A stretch of DNA of 64,000 nucleotides from Lunularia cruciata (Eukaryota > Streptophyta > Marchantiopsida > Lunulariales > Lunulariaceae). Where the stretch lies: positions 47,368,001-47,432,000 of the forward strand of contig OX419760.1 of the NCBI GenBank assembly GCA_948567375.1, given 5' to 3'. Position numbers and translations under genes: made by a program. Every line of letters begins with the position of its first letter. Position 1 is the first letter of the stretch. Positions 22,693-33,329 of this stretch are shown piece after piece. The notes below the pieces were generated by a model. That model made no database searches. It was not told where the DNA came from and saw only the letters and a program-made list of their open reading frames with translations.

Positions 22693-23528
22693 AACCCTCT
22701 ATTGAAGTAAGAAGTAGTGATTGAGCAGTGTTGTGTGTAGGAATCATGGATTCGTAGTTGTAGGAATTGATGCAAGGAATGTAATAATGACCCAAAATGT
22801 CCAATCAAGTTGGCTATAAAAGCATAAGCGGTAGCAATGGGAGTTGTCCTACAACAAGAATGGCATGATAAATAGCACCCAATTGCATATTTCTCTAAAA
22901 AGCTATTGTTGATGGAATGCAACTATCACATCACCAAACAAGAGGAGTTGGCCATTGTCTTGGCAACCAAGCATTGGAAGCACTACCTTGGCAAGAAGGC
23001 ATTTGTAGTGGAGACCAATCACAAACCTCTAGTCTACCTAGAGGCACAAAAAGATCTATCTTGTCAATAGATTTGATGGGCGAAGTGGAGACAAAGGTTC
23101 AACATGACAATCATATATGTAGAAGGCCATAAGCAACTTGCAGATGTATTTACCCAAATGCCTATGGTAAAAGATCTAGTGGTAGAAGTCAAGATGAACC
23201 TTGAATTTTGGTCAAGAATTCTTATTGCTACAAAAACTGACCCATAGATTGTAGGAGCTTGATCATCCAAGAGCATCATTAATACTCAAGGACTTGAGTT
23301 TCATGATGGCAGGTTATGGATCCTAGAAGACACGGCCATAAGAACCACCATCCTAACAGAATGTCATGATTCTACTATTGTAGGTCATGATAGAGTGGAC
23401 AAGACCTTGGATGTAGCCAGATACCATTACTATTGGCCCAAGATGAGCAATGATGCGATAGAGTATGTTTTAAGTTGCCTACTATGTCAACAAAATAAAG
23501 CTTCTAATCAAGCTCCTATATGACTCCT
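22693..23528 (+). pseudogene. element E: gag start fused to RNase H and integrase zinc finger
   Basis: A few codons of the gag start (22760-22795, compare the reverse complement of 31.05-31.09 kb) run directly into RNase H. From about 22796 it reads the E copy of [20 protein letters not shown], then [20 protein letters not shown] and [18 protein letters not shown]. Integrase zinc finger follows at about 23360-23510. About 3 kb of gag, protease and reverse transcriptase is deleted. Ends CTCCT, the left duplication of the solo LTR. Confidence 0.78.
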
Positions 23529-24271
23529 TGTAATACTCCAATGATAGGAGACCCAAAGATAAACACACAATTTCACGCTCAAACCTCCGATGGCCCAAAG
23601 GAGCACCTTGATTGTATTATATAACAAAGGGGACTACCCCGAAGGAAGCTTCACCCTTGGATCATATACATGGATGGGTGACATGTCACTGATCTGTACC
23701 CTTAGATTAGTTGCATGCATAGGTGACATGTGGGTCCTGATCCTATCAGGTTGGTCAAACCACCTTTGACCAAAGGGAATCTTTAGGGAATCTTCTTGTA
23801 AGAATTTCCAAATAGAATGAGTGAGGTACAGTTGGAAAGTTCTTGATGAGACAAACTGAGGGAGAGTGAATGCCAGCCTTTCCTCTCATGGGAGGAGGAG
23901 GGGGAGAATTTGCACATTTTTTAGGCCTAATTCATCCGTTTAGGCCTCCAAAATTGGCTCTAAAGTTTCTAGGCTATTTTGACTCCTACTCTATTATTAG
24001 GTCCTCTTTTGGTGACATCTCTATCTGATCTACCTAGCCCATCATACATAACATCCTTCTAGATGTTACCAAGTCAATTTTCACTCTAGCTAATATGTCT
24101 AGCTATTGGTATTAAAACTTTAGGCTATTTTTGGCTTTTGCCTAATTAGTAGAAGTACCCTTTTGGTGACACCCCTATTTGATCTACCTAGCCCATCATA
24201 CATAACATCCTCCCATATGTTACCAAGCCAATTTTCATCTCTAGCTAATATGTCTAGCTATTGGTATTACA
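23529..24271 (-). repeat. family-3 solo LTR inserted in element E
   Basis: 743 bp from TGTAATACTCC to GGTATTACA, lacking any internal region. Left flank CTCCT (23524-23528), right flank CTCCA (24272-24276), so at least 4 of 5 duplication bases match. The interrupted integrase frame of E resumes after it. By its ends, orientation is minus, with the leader-proximal GTAATACTCC at the left. Confidence 0.85.
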
Positions 24272-25138
24272 CTCCAACCCCTTCCTACTCCTACAAAATA
24301 TTGAGAATAGGTAAGCATGGATCTAGTTTGCAAATTGCCCAAGACCACCTCAGGGTTTGACTCCATCATAGTTGTTGTTGACCACCTTAGAAAAATGATT
24401 CATGTACATCCTACCACCAAAGGACGTGATTGCTCCACAATTAGCTCAATTGTACTTAGATGTAATCTTTTCTCACCATGGCTTGTCTCTAGTGCTCATC
24501 ATTGGTAGAGGTCCTCAATTCACTAGTTTGTTTTAGAGAACACTCTTTTGTTTCTTCAAAACCAAATTGGCCATATCTATGGCTTACCACCCACAGACCG
24601 ATTAACAAATAGAGCAGGCTAATTGCACTATTGAAGATATGCTCCGAGGCTTTACCCTAGAGGAGCAAGAAAGGTGGGACACCTTACTCCCATTGTTGGA
24701 ATTTGCATACAACAATTAAGTGAGTGCATCCACACAAGCCACACCATTCTTCCTCATGTATGGAAAGCATCCTTTCATACCTTTGAGCTTGATGAAGATC
24801 CACCTAGTGGATACCGATGTGGATGTTGTCAACACTTTTGTTTCTAAAATCCAACAAGGAGTAGAGAATGCCAAAAATAGGTTGTAGGTCACCCAAAATT
24901 GACAAAAATAGTATGCAAATGCACATTGTCGGCACGTGGAGTTCAATATTGGGGATCAAGTCTGGCTATCAACAACCAACCTCATGTTAGTTGGCCCTTG
25001 TAAGCTAAGACCTCATTTTATTGGGCCTTTTTCCATCTTTCGTTGCATCAGCATAGTGGCCTATCATCTTGAGCTACCACCACATATGAGACTACCTAGT
25101 ATTTCATGTTTCCTTACTATGCTGATATCATCTCCAAC
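24272..25138 (+). pseudogene. element E: integrase core
   Basis: Integrase core after the solo LTR: MDLVCKLPKTTSGFDSIIVVVDHL, then pieces of the catalytic core and the C-terminal linker WLSTTNLMLVGPCKLRPHFIGPFSI. It is the same protein as element D minus 26108-27163. Several stops. Ends CCAAC (25134-25138), the left duplication of D. Confidence 0.82.
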
Positions 25139-25872
25139 TGTAATACTCCAAGGACAAGAGAAGAGAGAAAACACAGATTGCACACTCAAACAATCCATGC
25201 TCTAAGGGAGCACCTTCTCTTTATTATATAGACAAAGAGGATCTCCGCCAAGGAAGCTCCACCATAGGATTAGGGACATAGATAGGTGACATGTCAGCAA
25301 GCTCCACCCTTGGATTACTTACTTGGATGGGTGACATGTCTGGTCTAGGTCCAATCTGGTTGGTCAAACAAGCTTTGACCGGAGGGAATCTTTTAGGGAA
25401 TCTTCCTATAAGAATCTCAGAATCACGTAAGGTACCATTGGAAAGCTCTCAACAAGACAGAGCAGGGGGAGGGAAGGCCAACCTCTCCATTGTTGGGGGG
25501 GGGATTTGCACAATTTCAAGGCCTAATTCATCCGTTTAGGCCTCCGAAATTGCCTTCAAAGATTTCAAGCATATTTCGGTTCCTACTCTATTATTAGAAG
25601 TCCCCTTTTGGTGATACCTCTTTCTGATCTGTTTAGTCCATCATGTGTAACATCCTTCTAGATGTTACCAAACCAATTCTCACCTTTAAATCATATGTCT
25701 AGCTATTGGTTCTAAGGTTCTCAAGTCTATTTCGATTTCTGCTCTATTAGTAGAAGTACTCTTTTGGTGATACTTCTATCTGATCTATTTCAAACATCAT
25801 GTAAAACATCATTCTAGATGTTACCAAACCGAATTTCACATCTAGATCATATGGTTAGCTCTTGGTATTACA
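25139..25872 (-). repeat. family-3 3' LTR of element D
   Basis: 734 bp, starting TGTAATACTCC and ending GGTATTACA. It contains the internal duplication near its right part (ATCATGTGTAACATC and ATCATGTAAAACATC units). Confidence 0.92.
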
Positions 25873-25885
25873 GACCTCCCTCCTT

Positions 25886-27190
25886 TTAAGACGCAACGTC
25901 CTCGTTGTGCAATTGTTCCTCAAATGCTTGCACCAACACAAGTGCATGTGCCAAATTGACAGCGGGCTCCCAGGTGGCTTCATAGAGGGGGTAACCTTTC
26001 CATTGTACTAGATAGTCCACCCATGGGTGGCAAGTACCACGCATGCGTTTTTGGAGAATCCGCTCCACTTCATATTCCTCTATGCCATCAATGAGTGTCG
26101 AACAAGGTCAAATGTCTGGTGTGGAATGACCTTGGCCTGATTGGGGAGCATATTTGCGTAGTAGGGAGACATGGAAGACTAGATGGATCTTCATGTGTGG
26201 TGGTAGCTCAAGGTGATAGGCCACAGCGCCGATGCGACGAAGAATCAAGAAAGGCCCAATAAAACGAGGTCTGAGCTTACAAGGTCCAACTAATGTGAGG
26301 TTGGTTGTTGATAGCCACACTTGATCCCCAACATTGAACTCCATGTGGCAATGGTGTGCATCAGCATACTGCTTTTGTCAATTTTGTGCAATCTGTAATT
26401 TGTGCTTGGCGCTCTCCACACCTTGTTGGATTCTAGAAACAAATGTGTTGACTGCATCGACCTTGGTAGCCACTGGACGGATTTTCATCAAGCTAGAAGG
26501 TGTGAAAGGATGCTCACCATACATGAGGAAGAACAGAGTGACCTGGGTGGATGCATTCACTGAATTGTTGTAAGCAAATTCCACCAACGGGAGTAGGGTG
26601 TCCCACCTCTCTTGCTCTTCTAAGGTGAAGCCGCGTAACATGTCTTCAATTGTGCAATTAGCCCACTTTGTTTGGCCATCTATTTGTGGGTGGTAAGTTG
26701 TGGACATGGCCAACTTGGTTTTGAAGAACCCAAAGAGTGTTCTCCAAAACAAGCTGGTGAATTGGGTGCCTCTATCGGTGATGAGTACTCTAGACAAGCC
26801 ATGGTGAGCAAAGACTGCATCTAAGTATAATTGAGCTAGTTGTGGAGCGGTCACCTCCTTGGTGGTAGGGCGTACATGAATCATTTTGCTGAGCCGGTCC
26901 ACAAAGACCACAATGGAGTCAAACCCTGAGGTGGTCTTGGGTAATTCACAGACGAGATCCATACTCACTTGTTCCCAATGTTGGGTAGGAGTGGGGAGAG
27001 GTTGAAGGAGCCCTGTAGGAGCTTGATTAGAAGCTTTGTTTTGTTGGCAAAGTAGGCAGCTACACACATAGTCCATCAAGTGGTTGCTCATCTTGGGCCA
27101 ATAGTAATGGCGCTTGACTGCATCCAAGGTCTTGTCCACTCCGACATGAGCTGCAATGGCCAAATCATAACATTCCGCTAGAATGGTGGT
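25886..27190 (-). pseudogene. family-3 integrase and chromodomain, element D
   Basis: Integrase: zinc finger HVGVDKTLDAVKRHYYWPKM with CSCLLCQQNKA, core DLVCELPKTTSGFDSIVVFVDRL and ITDRGTQFTSLFW. The catalytic Glu position reads Lys (AAG at 26666-26668, in DGQTKWAN). The linker WLSTTNLTLVGPCKLRPRFIGPF and RIHLVFHVS follow (26108-26344). The chromodomain is DYLVQWKGYPLYEATWEPAVN (about 25950-26020). Stops lie near 26378 and 26108. The chromodomain itself is uninterrupted. Confidence 0.88.
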
Positions 27191-27439
27191 GCATAATTCT
27201 GGGACATTTGGGATCCATAATCTGCCATCCCGAAAGGTGAGTCCTTGGGTACTGGTGACACCTTTGGATGATTGTGCTTCTACAATCTATGGGTCAGTTT
27301 TTGTAGCCTCCAAAATCTCTTGCCAGAATTCAGGGTTAATCTTAACCTTTGCCACCAAGTTGTTGGCCATTGGCATGCGGGTGAATGCATCTACAAGTTG
27401 CTTCTTACCTTCTACGTAGGTGATTGTCATGTTGAAGCA

Positions 27440-28147
27440 TTGTCGCCACTCTGCCCTGTAACACTCATTTGTGCATGTGTATGGTATTGTGATATTTAGC
27501 TTGGTATTACAAGTACTTAAGAGATATTATTTATATAGAGATAAAGGATGGTTCTATATTAGTCATGGTTAGCTAAAGTTAGTCATAGCTAAGATAGAGG
27601 GGACCTTACTTTAGAGGAAGTAGAAAAGATGAGCACCACTATTTTGGATTTTAGTGTGTTGACTTGGTATTATTCCTAGGTGTTTGGCTTTGAGGCCCGG
27701 CCCGCAAGCCTTTTTGTTTTGGATTCTTCTTTAGTCCAAGGATAGTCCATGTGAAGGAATCCTTGACTTAGTGGTTGGGTCAAGATAAGACCACATGCTT
27801 AGGGGAATATGCTCATGTGAATGGATATTCCTTTCTACTTTTTGACTTTACTTGACTTTTAGTCTAGTAACTTGAGTTACTACGGTAATTAGTAACTTTG
27901 GTGAATAACTATTTCACAAGTATATAAACAAGGAGTGAGGAGGTACTCATCATCCTTTCATTTGCAACTATCTCTCTCTCATTGAGTTCTCTAGTGAGCA
28001 ATGTCTTGAGTCTTGGAGTGTTAGCCTTGGAGGAGTATGATGGAGTTCGGGTTCCTTGCCTTCTTAGTCCATGGTGCGCTACCATAATAGCCATCAGAGG
28101 TTCATCCTGAGTGAGAGACAGGCCGGCTCACAGCCCACTGAAGCCCA
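27440..28147 (-). other. element D: insertion or spacer between integrase and RNase H, nature unclear
   Basis: The pol frame has no recognisable domain from about 27460 to 28140. The sequence starts TGTAACACTCATTTG (27456), resembling a TGTAATACTC start, and contains GTTACTACG-like AT-rich text and a 60-codon ORF without family. It could be a small unrelated insertion or LTR fragment inside D. I found no clean paired ends. Confidence 0.4.
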
Positions 28148-29240
28148 CTAAATTTGGCGACAAGATAGATCCTTCTGCATCTCAAGGTAGACTAGAGGTT
28201 TGTGGTCTGTCTCTACTACAAATGCCTTCTTGCCCAAGTAGTGCTTCCAATGCTTGGTTGCTAGAATGATCGCCAGCTCTTCTCGTTTTGTGGTGTGGTA
28301 GTTGCACTTTGTTAGTAACAACTTTTGAGAGAAATATGCAATTGGATGCCATCCGTCATGCCATTCTTGTTGTAGGACTGCTCCTATTGCTATGCTTGAT
28401 GCATCTGTAGCCAACTTGATTGGATGTTTTGGGTCATACCACTTCAAGATTGGTGCATGTAGCAAGGCGGCCTTCAATTCTTGAAAGGCCAACTCTTGTG
28501 CAGTTCCTGATGTCCACTTCTTCCCCTTGCCAAGTAGTGCCATTAAAGGCTGTGCAACCTTAGAGAAGTCCTTGACAAATCTATGATAGAATCCCGTCAA
28601 CCCCAAGAAGCTCTTAAGTTGAGTCTGATCTTCTGGGGCACTCCATTTTTGAATGACCTCTATTTTATCTGTCAATACTTGAATGCCCTCTGCACTTACT
28701 CTATGCCCCAAGTAGTCTACTTCAGACTTGCCAAACTTACACTTTGAGATTTTGGCATACAACTGATTCTGTCTTAGAATCTGGAGGACCTCTTGTAGAT
28801 GTTGTTTGTGTTCTATCATCTTGCTATTGTATACTAGGATATCATCCAAGAAGACGATAATAGACTTATCCAAGTATGGATGAAATATGTCATTCATTAG
28901 ACTCATGAAAGTGGCAGGTGCATTGGTGAGGCCAAAAGGCATCACAAGATACTCAAAGTGGCCATACCTGGTTCAAAAGGCAGTTTTGTAAACATCCTCC
29001 TCTACAATTTGGATTTGATTGTAACCGCTTCGCAAGTCTAATTTGGTGAAGTATCTCGCTCAATGGAGTTGATCAAATAGGTCATCCATGCGAGGTAAGG
29101 GGTATTTGTTCTTCACTGTTTGCTGATTGAGACCCCGATAGTCAATGCACATGCGCATTGTACCATCCTTCTTCTTCACAAACAAGACAAGGGCCCCATA
29201 TGGTGATATGCTAGGTTGGATGAACCCTTTCTACAACATC
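28148..29240 (-). pseudogene. family-3 reverse transcriptase and RNase H, element D
   Basis: [21 protein letters not shown], then the intact polymerase motif [48 protein letters not shown]. RNase [21 protein letters not shown] and [18 protein letters not shown]. Upstream (28946-29230) the palm and fingers continue in the same frame with stops. FLDD is intact. Confidence 0.9.
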
Positions 29241-30010
29241 TCCTCAATTTGAGTCTTACAGTCTTCCAACTCATGAGGTGATAGGCGATATGGGGCCTTA
29301 CAAGGAGGCGTCTTCCTCGGAAGTGTCTCAATTTTGTGATCTACTCGCCTTTTTGGTGGTAATCCTGAGGGTAGATCATCGGGAAAGACATCTTGAAACT
29401 CATCCACCACATCTTTCAATTTCTCTGGAATTTGTCCATCAAGTTGTGCACTCTAGACTTCTCTTATTAGAGCCATAAAACATCTATCGGTCTTATAGAC
29501 AGTTGCCGTCCCTACAACATATAGAGGCAGTTTCTGCCTGTGTGATTTTTCTTTAACCCCAATGATTGACCATTGGTGGGTTCTCACTACTTTCTTCCTC
29601 CAATCCACCATGGGGTTGTACTGCTCCATCCATGGCATGCCTAAAATTGCATCATAACGAGCTAATTGTATCACTCGCCACTCAATTGCTTCCTGATATT
29701 CTCCTACAAAGAGGGTTACCCGTCTAGGTAATGATTCAATCCTCTCTGTTTGCCCATTTGGTAACTCTACTTCTTCACTTCCATCTCTCTCTAGATCCAT
29801 TCCCAATCTTATTGCAATGGAGCGAGACAAGAAATTCTCTGTTGCTCCCGGATCTATTAATACTCTCACTTGATTACCTTCTAGGATTCCATTCACGACA
29901 ATCAATTGTGAGGTTGCCTTTCGGGATCGTTGCACATTATTCTTCTTCCTTCCCTTGCTTCTCTGCTTCCTTATTGAGCCAATAAGGCCACGAGGTACAT
30001 TTACTGGCAA
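29231..30010 (-). pseudogene. family-3 protease and start of reverse transcriptase, element D
   Basis: Protease: VRVLIDPGATENFLSRSIA, with the catalytic triad Asp-Ser/Thr-Gly changed to Asp-Pro-Gly. It is followed by YDAILGMPWMEQYNPMVDW, typical of gypsy protease-RT linkers. After a stop at about 29453 comes VDEFQDVFPDDLPSGLPPKR and LSPHELEDCKTQIEEML, the usual start of reverse transcriptase. Confidence 0.88.
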
Positions 30011-30039
30011 TCTTTGTTTTCCGAAGTGATTTCTACCTC

Positions 30040-31089
30040 CTCCTTGTCAATGTGCCTCTCCATGTTGTTCAAAGATCACCTAAACAAAGGCCGAGGGCCT
30101 CTAGGGAAATGAGTGCGACAGTTGGTAGATATGTGCCCAATACGGCCTCAATTGTAACAATGGCATTGTTCTCCTTGAGTCCCTTCTCCTCGTGGGACTC
30201 CATCTCTTCGTTCTTCTACCCGTCTCCGCTCCTCTTGAAGCGGTCGTGCTCCTTGATCCCGGAATCGAAGGTTGCCCAATTCCATCGGTACTGGTCCACC
30301 CATGTATGGCATTTCTACCTGATAATGTTAAGATGGAGCTACTCCTTCACCTCCACCTAATGCTCTTGCTATTCTTTGCGCACAAGCAATGGCTTCAAAT
30401 ACCGTGCAAGGATTTTGCACCATGACTTCTTGGCAAATCCGCTCTTTCAACCCTCGTTTGAAATTGTCGAGAGCCTTTGTTGGACTCATGTCGATAATTG
30501 CGGCTTGTAGATCCAAAAAAGCTTCCACATACTCTTGTACGCTATTCTTCTATCTCAATCCCCATAGTCGGGTTTGAGCCATCTGCACAGAATCCACCGA
30601 TTGGAAATTCTTCAGCAGTCCTTCTTGCATTGCTGTCCATGTGACCTCCTTTCTCTCTACCAACATGGATCATTCCCAAGCATCATACCATGTGAGGGCT
30701 TTATCGGTCAAGTACCCACATGCAAACATGCCTGCAACATGCTCTGTGATCTCTGTTGAGAACAATCGGAAATATCGATTCATTCTTGAGATCCAATTTT
30801 CCACTACTCCCATCGAACGCTGCTCCTTGTAAGGTTCAATGTTGTTGGTCTTCTTCATCCGGAGTAGCAATGTAGCTTCATCGTTGATAGGGTTCGTAGG
30901 CACGGATGCCTCTCCAAGTACTTCAGTCGCAGGTACTGGGCTTTGAGATGGCTCTTCTTCTTGCATGGCTTGATCATTCCTGAGGATCTGCACTTGACTT
31001 TGTAATGTCTCCATGGTCATCTTAATCTCTCAAAATTCATTCAACATCCCTTGCATTCCTTGCACCAACTCTTGCAATTGCGGATCCAT
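30040..31089 (-). pseudogene. family-3 gag, element D
   Basis: Starts MDPQLQELVQGMQGM at 31089 and reads PINDEATLLLRMKKTN, SMGVVENWISRMNRYFRLF and ACGYLTDKALTWYDAWE, then SPTKALDNFKRGLKERIC, which are gypsy capsid features. A CCHC knuckle near 30125-30165 has one cysteine codon turned to TGA. Stops at about 31035 and elsewhere. Its frame differs from that of pol, as is common where pol is reached by frameshift. Confidence 0.83.
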
Positions 31090-31690
31090 GGTTCTTGCAA
31101 CACTCAATTGCTAATGTCTACTTCATTACAGAGTCAATATAATCACTTTGGAAGGCGCACAAACTATCGGAACTACCATTGGGACCTCAGAAGCTATCAC
31201 TCATTGATAATACTCTCACCAAAATTCCTAACCACAAAATCTCTAAACATCAATTTGGCCTCATTACATAACGGATTTCTACTTGAGTGTTGAAAGGGAG
31301 AGGATTTGGGACATTCATATCCATTTTATCATAATAGAATGTAGATTGTCAAATCCCACTCTCTATCATATATCACCATAGGTAGAATCACGGGGTTTGG
31401 TGAGTTCATCACTCTGTCCATGAATTCTGTGCCAAAGTGATAAACTAGCGATACCCTCATCTACTCATGCTGGATATACATAACCTTGATGTGGAATGGG
31501 TTTGAGAATGGAAAGCTAGGTGCGGGAAATTGGCCTCCCGGCACATCCATCCCATCCGCTCTCTAAAGTCCTTCCTAAGTCTAGCAACTACTCTATGTTC
31601 TCCACCTCAAATTAATCAGTTTCAATAGTTCGTGCTATTCCAAGAAGGGTGATCCACTCTCTTGGACTAAAACACTTGCTCTGATACCAT

Positions 31691-32402
31691 TGTAATACTC
31701 CGAGGACAAGAGAAGAGAGAAAACACATATTGCACACTCAAACAATCCATGCCCCAAGGGAGCACCTTCTCTTTATTATATAGACAAAGAGGATCTCCGC
31801 TATGGAAGCTCCACCATAGGATTAGGGACACAAATAGGTGACATGTCAGCAAGCTCCACCCTTGGATGGGTGACATGTCTGGTCTAGGTCCTATCTGGTT
31901 GGTCAAATAAGCTTTGACCAAAGGGAATCTTTTAGGGAATCTTCCTGTAGGAATCTCAAAATCACGTAAGGTACTGTTGGAAAGCTCTCAACAAGACAGA
32001 GCAGGGGGAGGGAAGGTTGACCTCTCCGTTTTTGGGGGCACATTTTTGAGGCCTAATTCATCCGTTTAGGCCTCCGAAATTGCCTTCAAAGATTTCAAGC
32101 ATATTTTGGTTCCTACTCTATTAGTAGAAGTCCCCTTTTGGTGATACCTCTTTCTGATCTGTTTAGTCCATCATGTGTAACATCCTTCTAGATGTTACCA
32201 AACCAATTCTCACCTTTAAATCATATGTCTAGCTATTGGTTCTAAGGTTCTCAAGTCTATTTCGGTTTCTGCCTGATTAGTAGAAGTACTCTTTTGGTGA
32301 TACTTCTATCTGATCTATTTTGACCATCATGTATAACATCATTCTAGATGTTACCAAATTGAATTTCACATCTAGATCATATGGCTAGCTCTTGGTATTA
32401 CA
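31691..32402 (-). repeat. family-3 5' LTR of element D
   Basis: 712 bp, close match to 25139-25872 with about 20 bp missing. TGTAATACTCC to GGTATTACA. Minus-strand TATATAATA at 31773-31782. Confidence 0.92.
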
Positions 32403-32671
32403 CCAACCGCCCCACTTCTCTTCCATACAACAAAGTTGACCTTGTCCAACACTCATTGATGAGGCGGAGGAATATGAGGTCAAACGCATTCTCCATAAGT
32501 GCATCTATAGTACTTGCCATCTGCATGTGGAATATCTAGTACATTGGAAAGTGTACCCATTGTATGAGGAAACATAAGAGCAAGCAACCAATTTGACCAA
32601 AGTACCGGTGTTAGTGAAATCTTTTGAACAACTTTACAACGAGGATGTTGCATCTTAAAAGGAGGGAGATT
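32403..32671 (+). pseudogene. element E chromodomain and polypurine tract
   Basis: Reads VEYLVHWKVYPLYEET then a stop where D has Trp (about 32530-32580), so the chromodomain is broken at its conserved Trp. The tract AAAAGGAGGGAGATT (32657-32671) before the 3' LTR is the polypurine primer. Confidence 0.75.
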
Positions 32672-33329
32672 TGTAATACCAATAGCTAGACATAAATCTA
32701 GAGTTAAAAATTTTCTTGCTAACATCTAGAAGAATGATATGTATGATAGGTTAGATAGATCAGATAGAGGTGCCACCAAAAGAGTACTTCTACTAATAAA
32801 GCAGGAACCAAAAATAGCCTGAATTTATAAAACAAAAGCTAAAAATATCATCCATAGATGAAAATTGGCTTGGTAACATCTGGAAGGATGTTATACATGA
32901 AGGGCTAGGTAGATCAGATAGAAGTGTCACCAAAAGAGAACTTCTACTAATAGGGTAGGATTCACCAATAGCTTAGAAACTTCATAGCCAATTTTGGAGG
33001 CCTAAACGGATGAATTAGGCCTCAAAAATGTACATATCACCCCACCCCCTCCCAACTTAAGAAAGACTAGCCTTTCCCTCCTCTTAAGTTTGTCTCATTG
33101 AGAGATTTCCAATGGTGCCTCACCCACACGATTTGGAGATTCCTATAGGAAGATTCTCTAAATATTCCCTTTGGTCAAAGAGGGTTTGACCAGCCAGATA
33201 GGATCAAAACCAACATGTCACCCATGCATGCAACTAACCTAAGGGTAGAGATTGATATATCACCAATCCATGTATTTGTGTTTCTTCTTCTATGTTTCTC
33301 TTAAGGTCTTTTATCCTCGGAAGATTACA
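32672..33329 (+). repeat. family-3 3' LTR of element E, TATA segment deleted
   Basis: 658 bp, TGTAATACC to GATTACA. Compared with 15716-16484 it lacks about 100 bp near the end, including the TATATAATA box. It shares the internal tandem duplication. Confidence 0.87.

Larger units (their letters stand above)
25139..32402 (-). mobile_element. family-3 Ty3/gypsy chromovirus D, inserted in E
   Basis: 7264 bp, LTRs 25139-25872 and 31691-32402, perfect target duplication CCAAC (25134-25138, 32403-32407). LTR ends are TGTAATAC...GTATTACA. Minus-strand primer site ATGGTATCAGAGCAAG (31675-31690) and purine tract AAAAGGAGGGAGGTC (25873-25890) are both present. All pol pieces from 30010 to 25886 lie in one reading frame broken only by stop codons; gag is in a different frame. 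It is the best preserved family-3 copy here, so one of the youngest insertions. Confidence 0.94.
15716..33329 (+). mobile_element. family-3 Ty3/gypsy chromovirus E (host of B, a solo LTR and D)
   Basis: Its own parts are: 5' LTR 15716-16484, internal 16485-17094, 22693-23528, 24272-25138 and 32403-32671, and 3' LTR 32672-33329. The rest is later insertions. The flanks join in F: the sequence before 15716 and after 33330 forms one continuous stretch in the aligned copy G at about 45.82-45.86 kb. The internal part has lost everything between the gag start and RNase H (junction about 22795). RNase H, integrase and chromodomain remain as broken fragments. Not autonomous. Confidence 0.85.
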
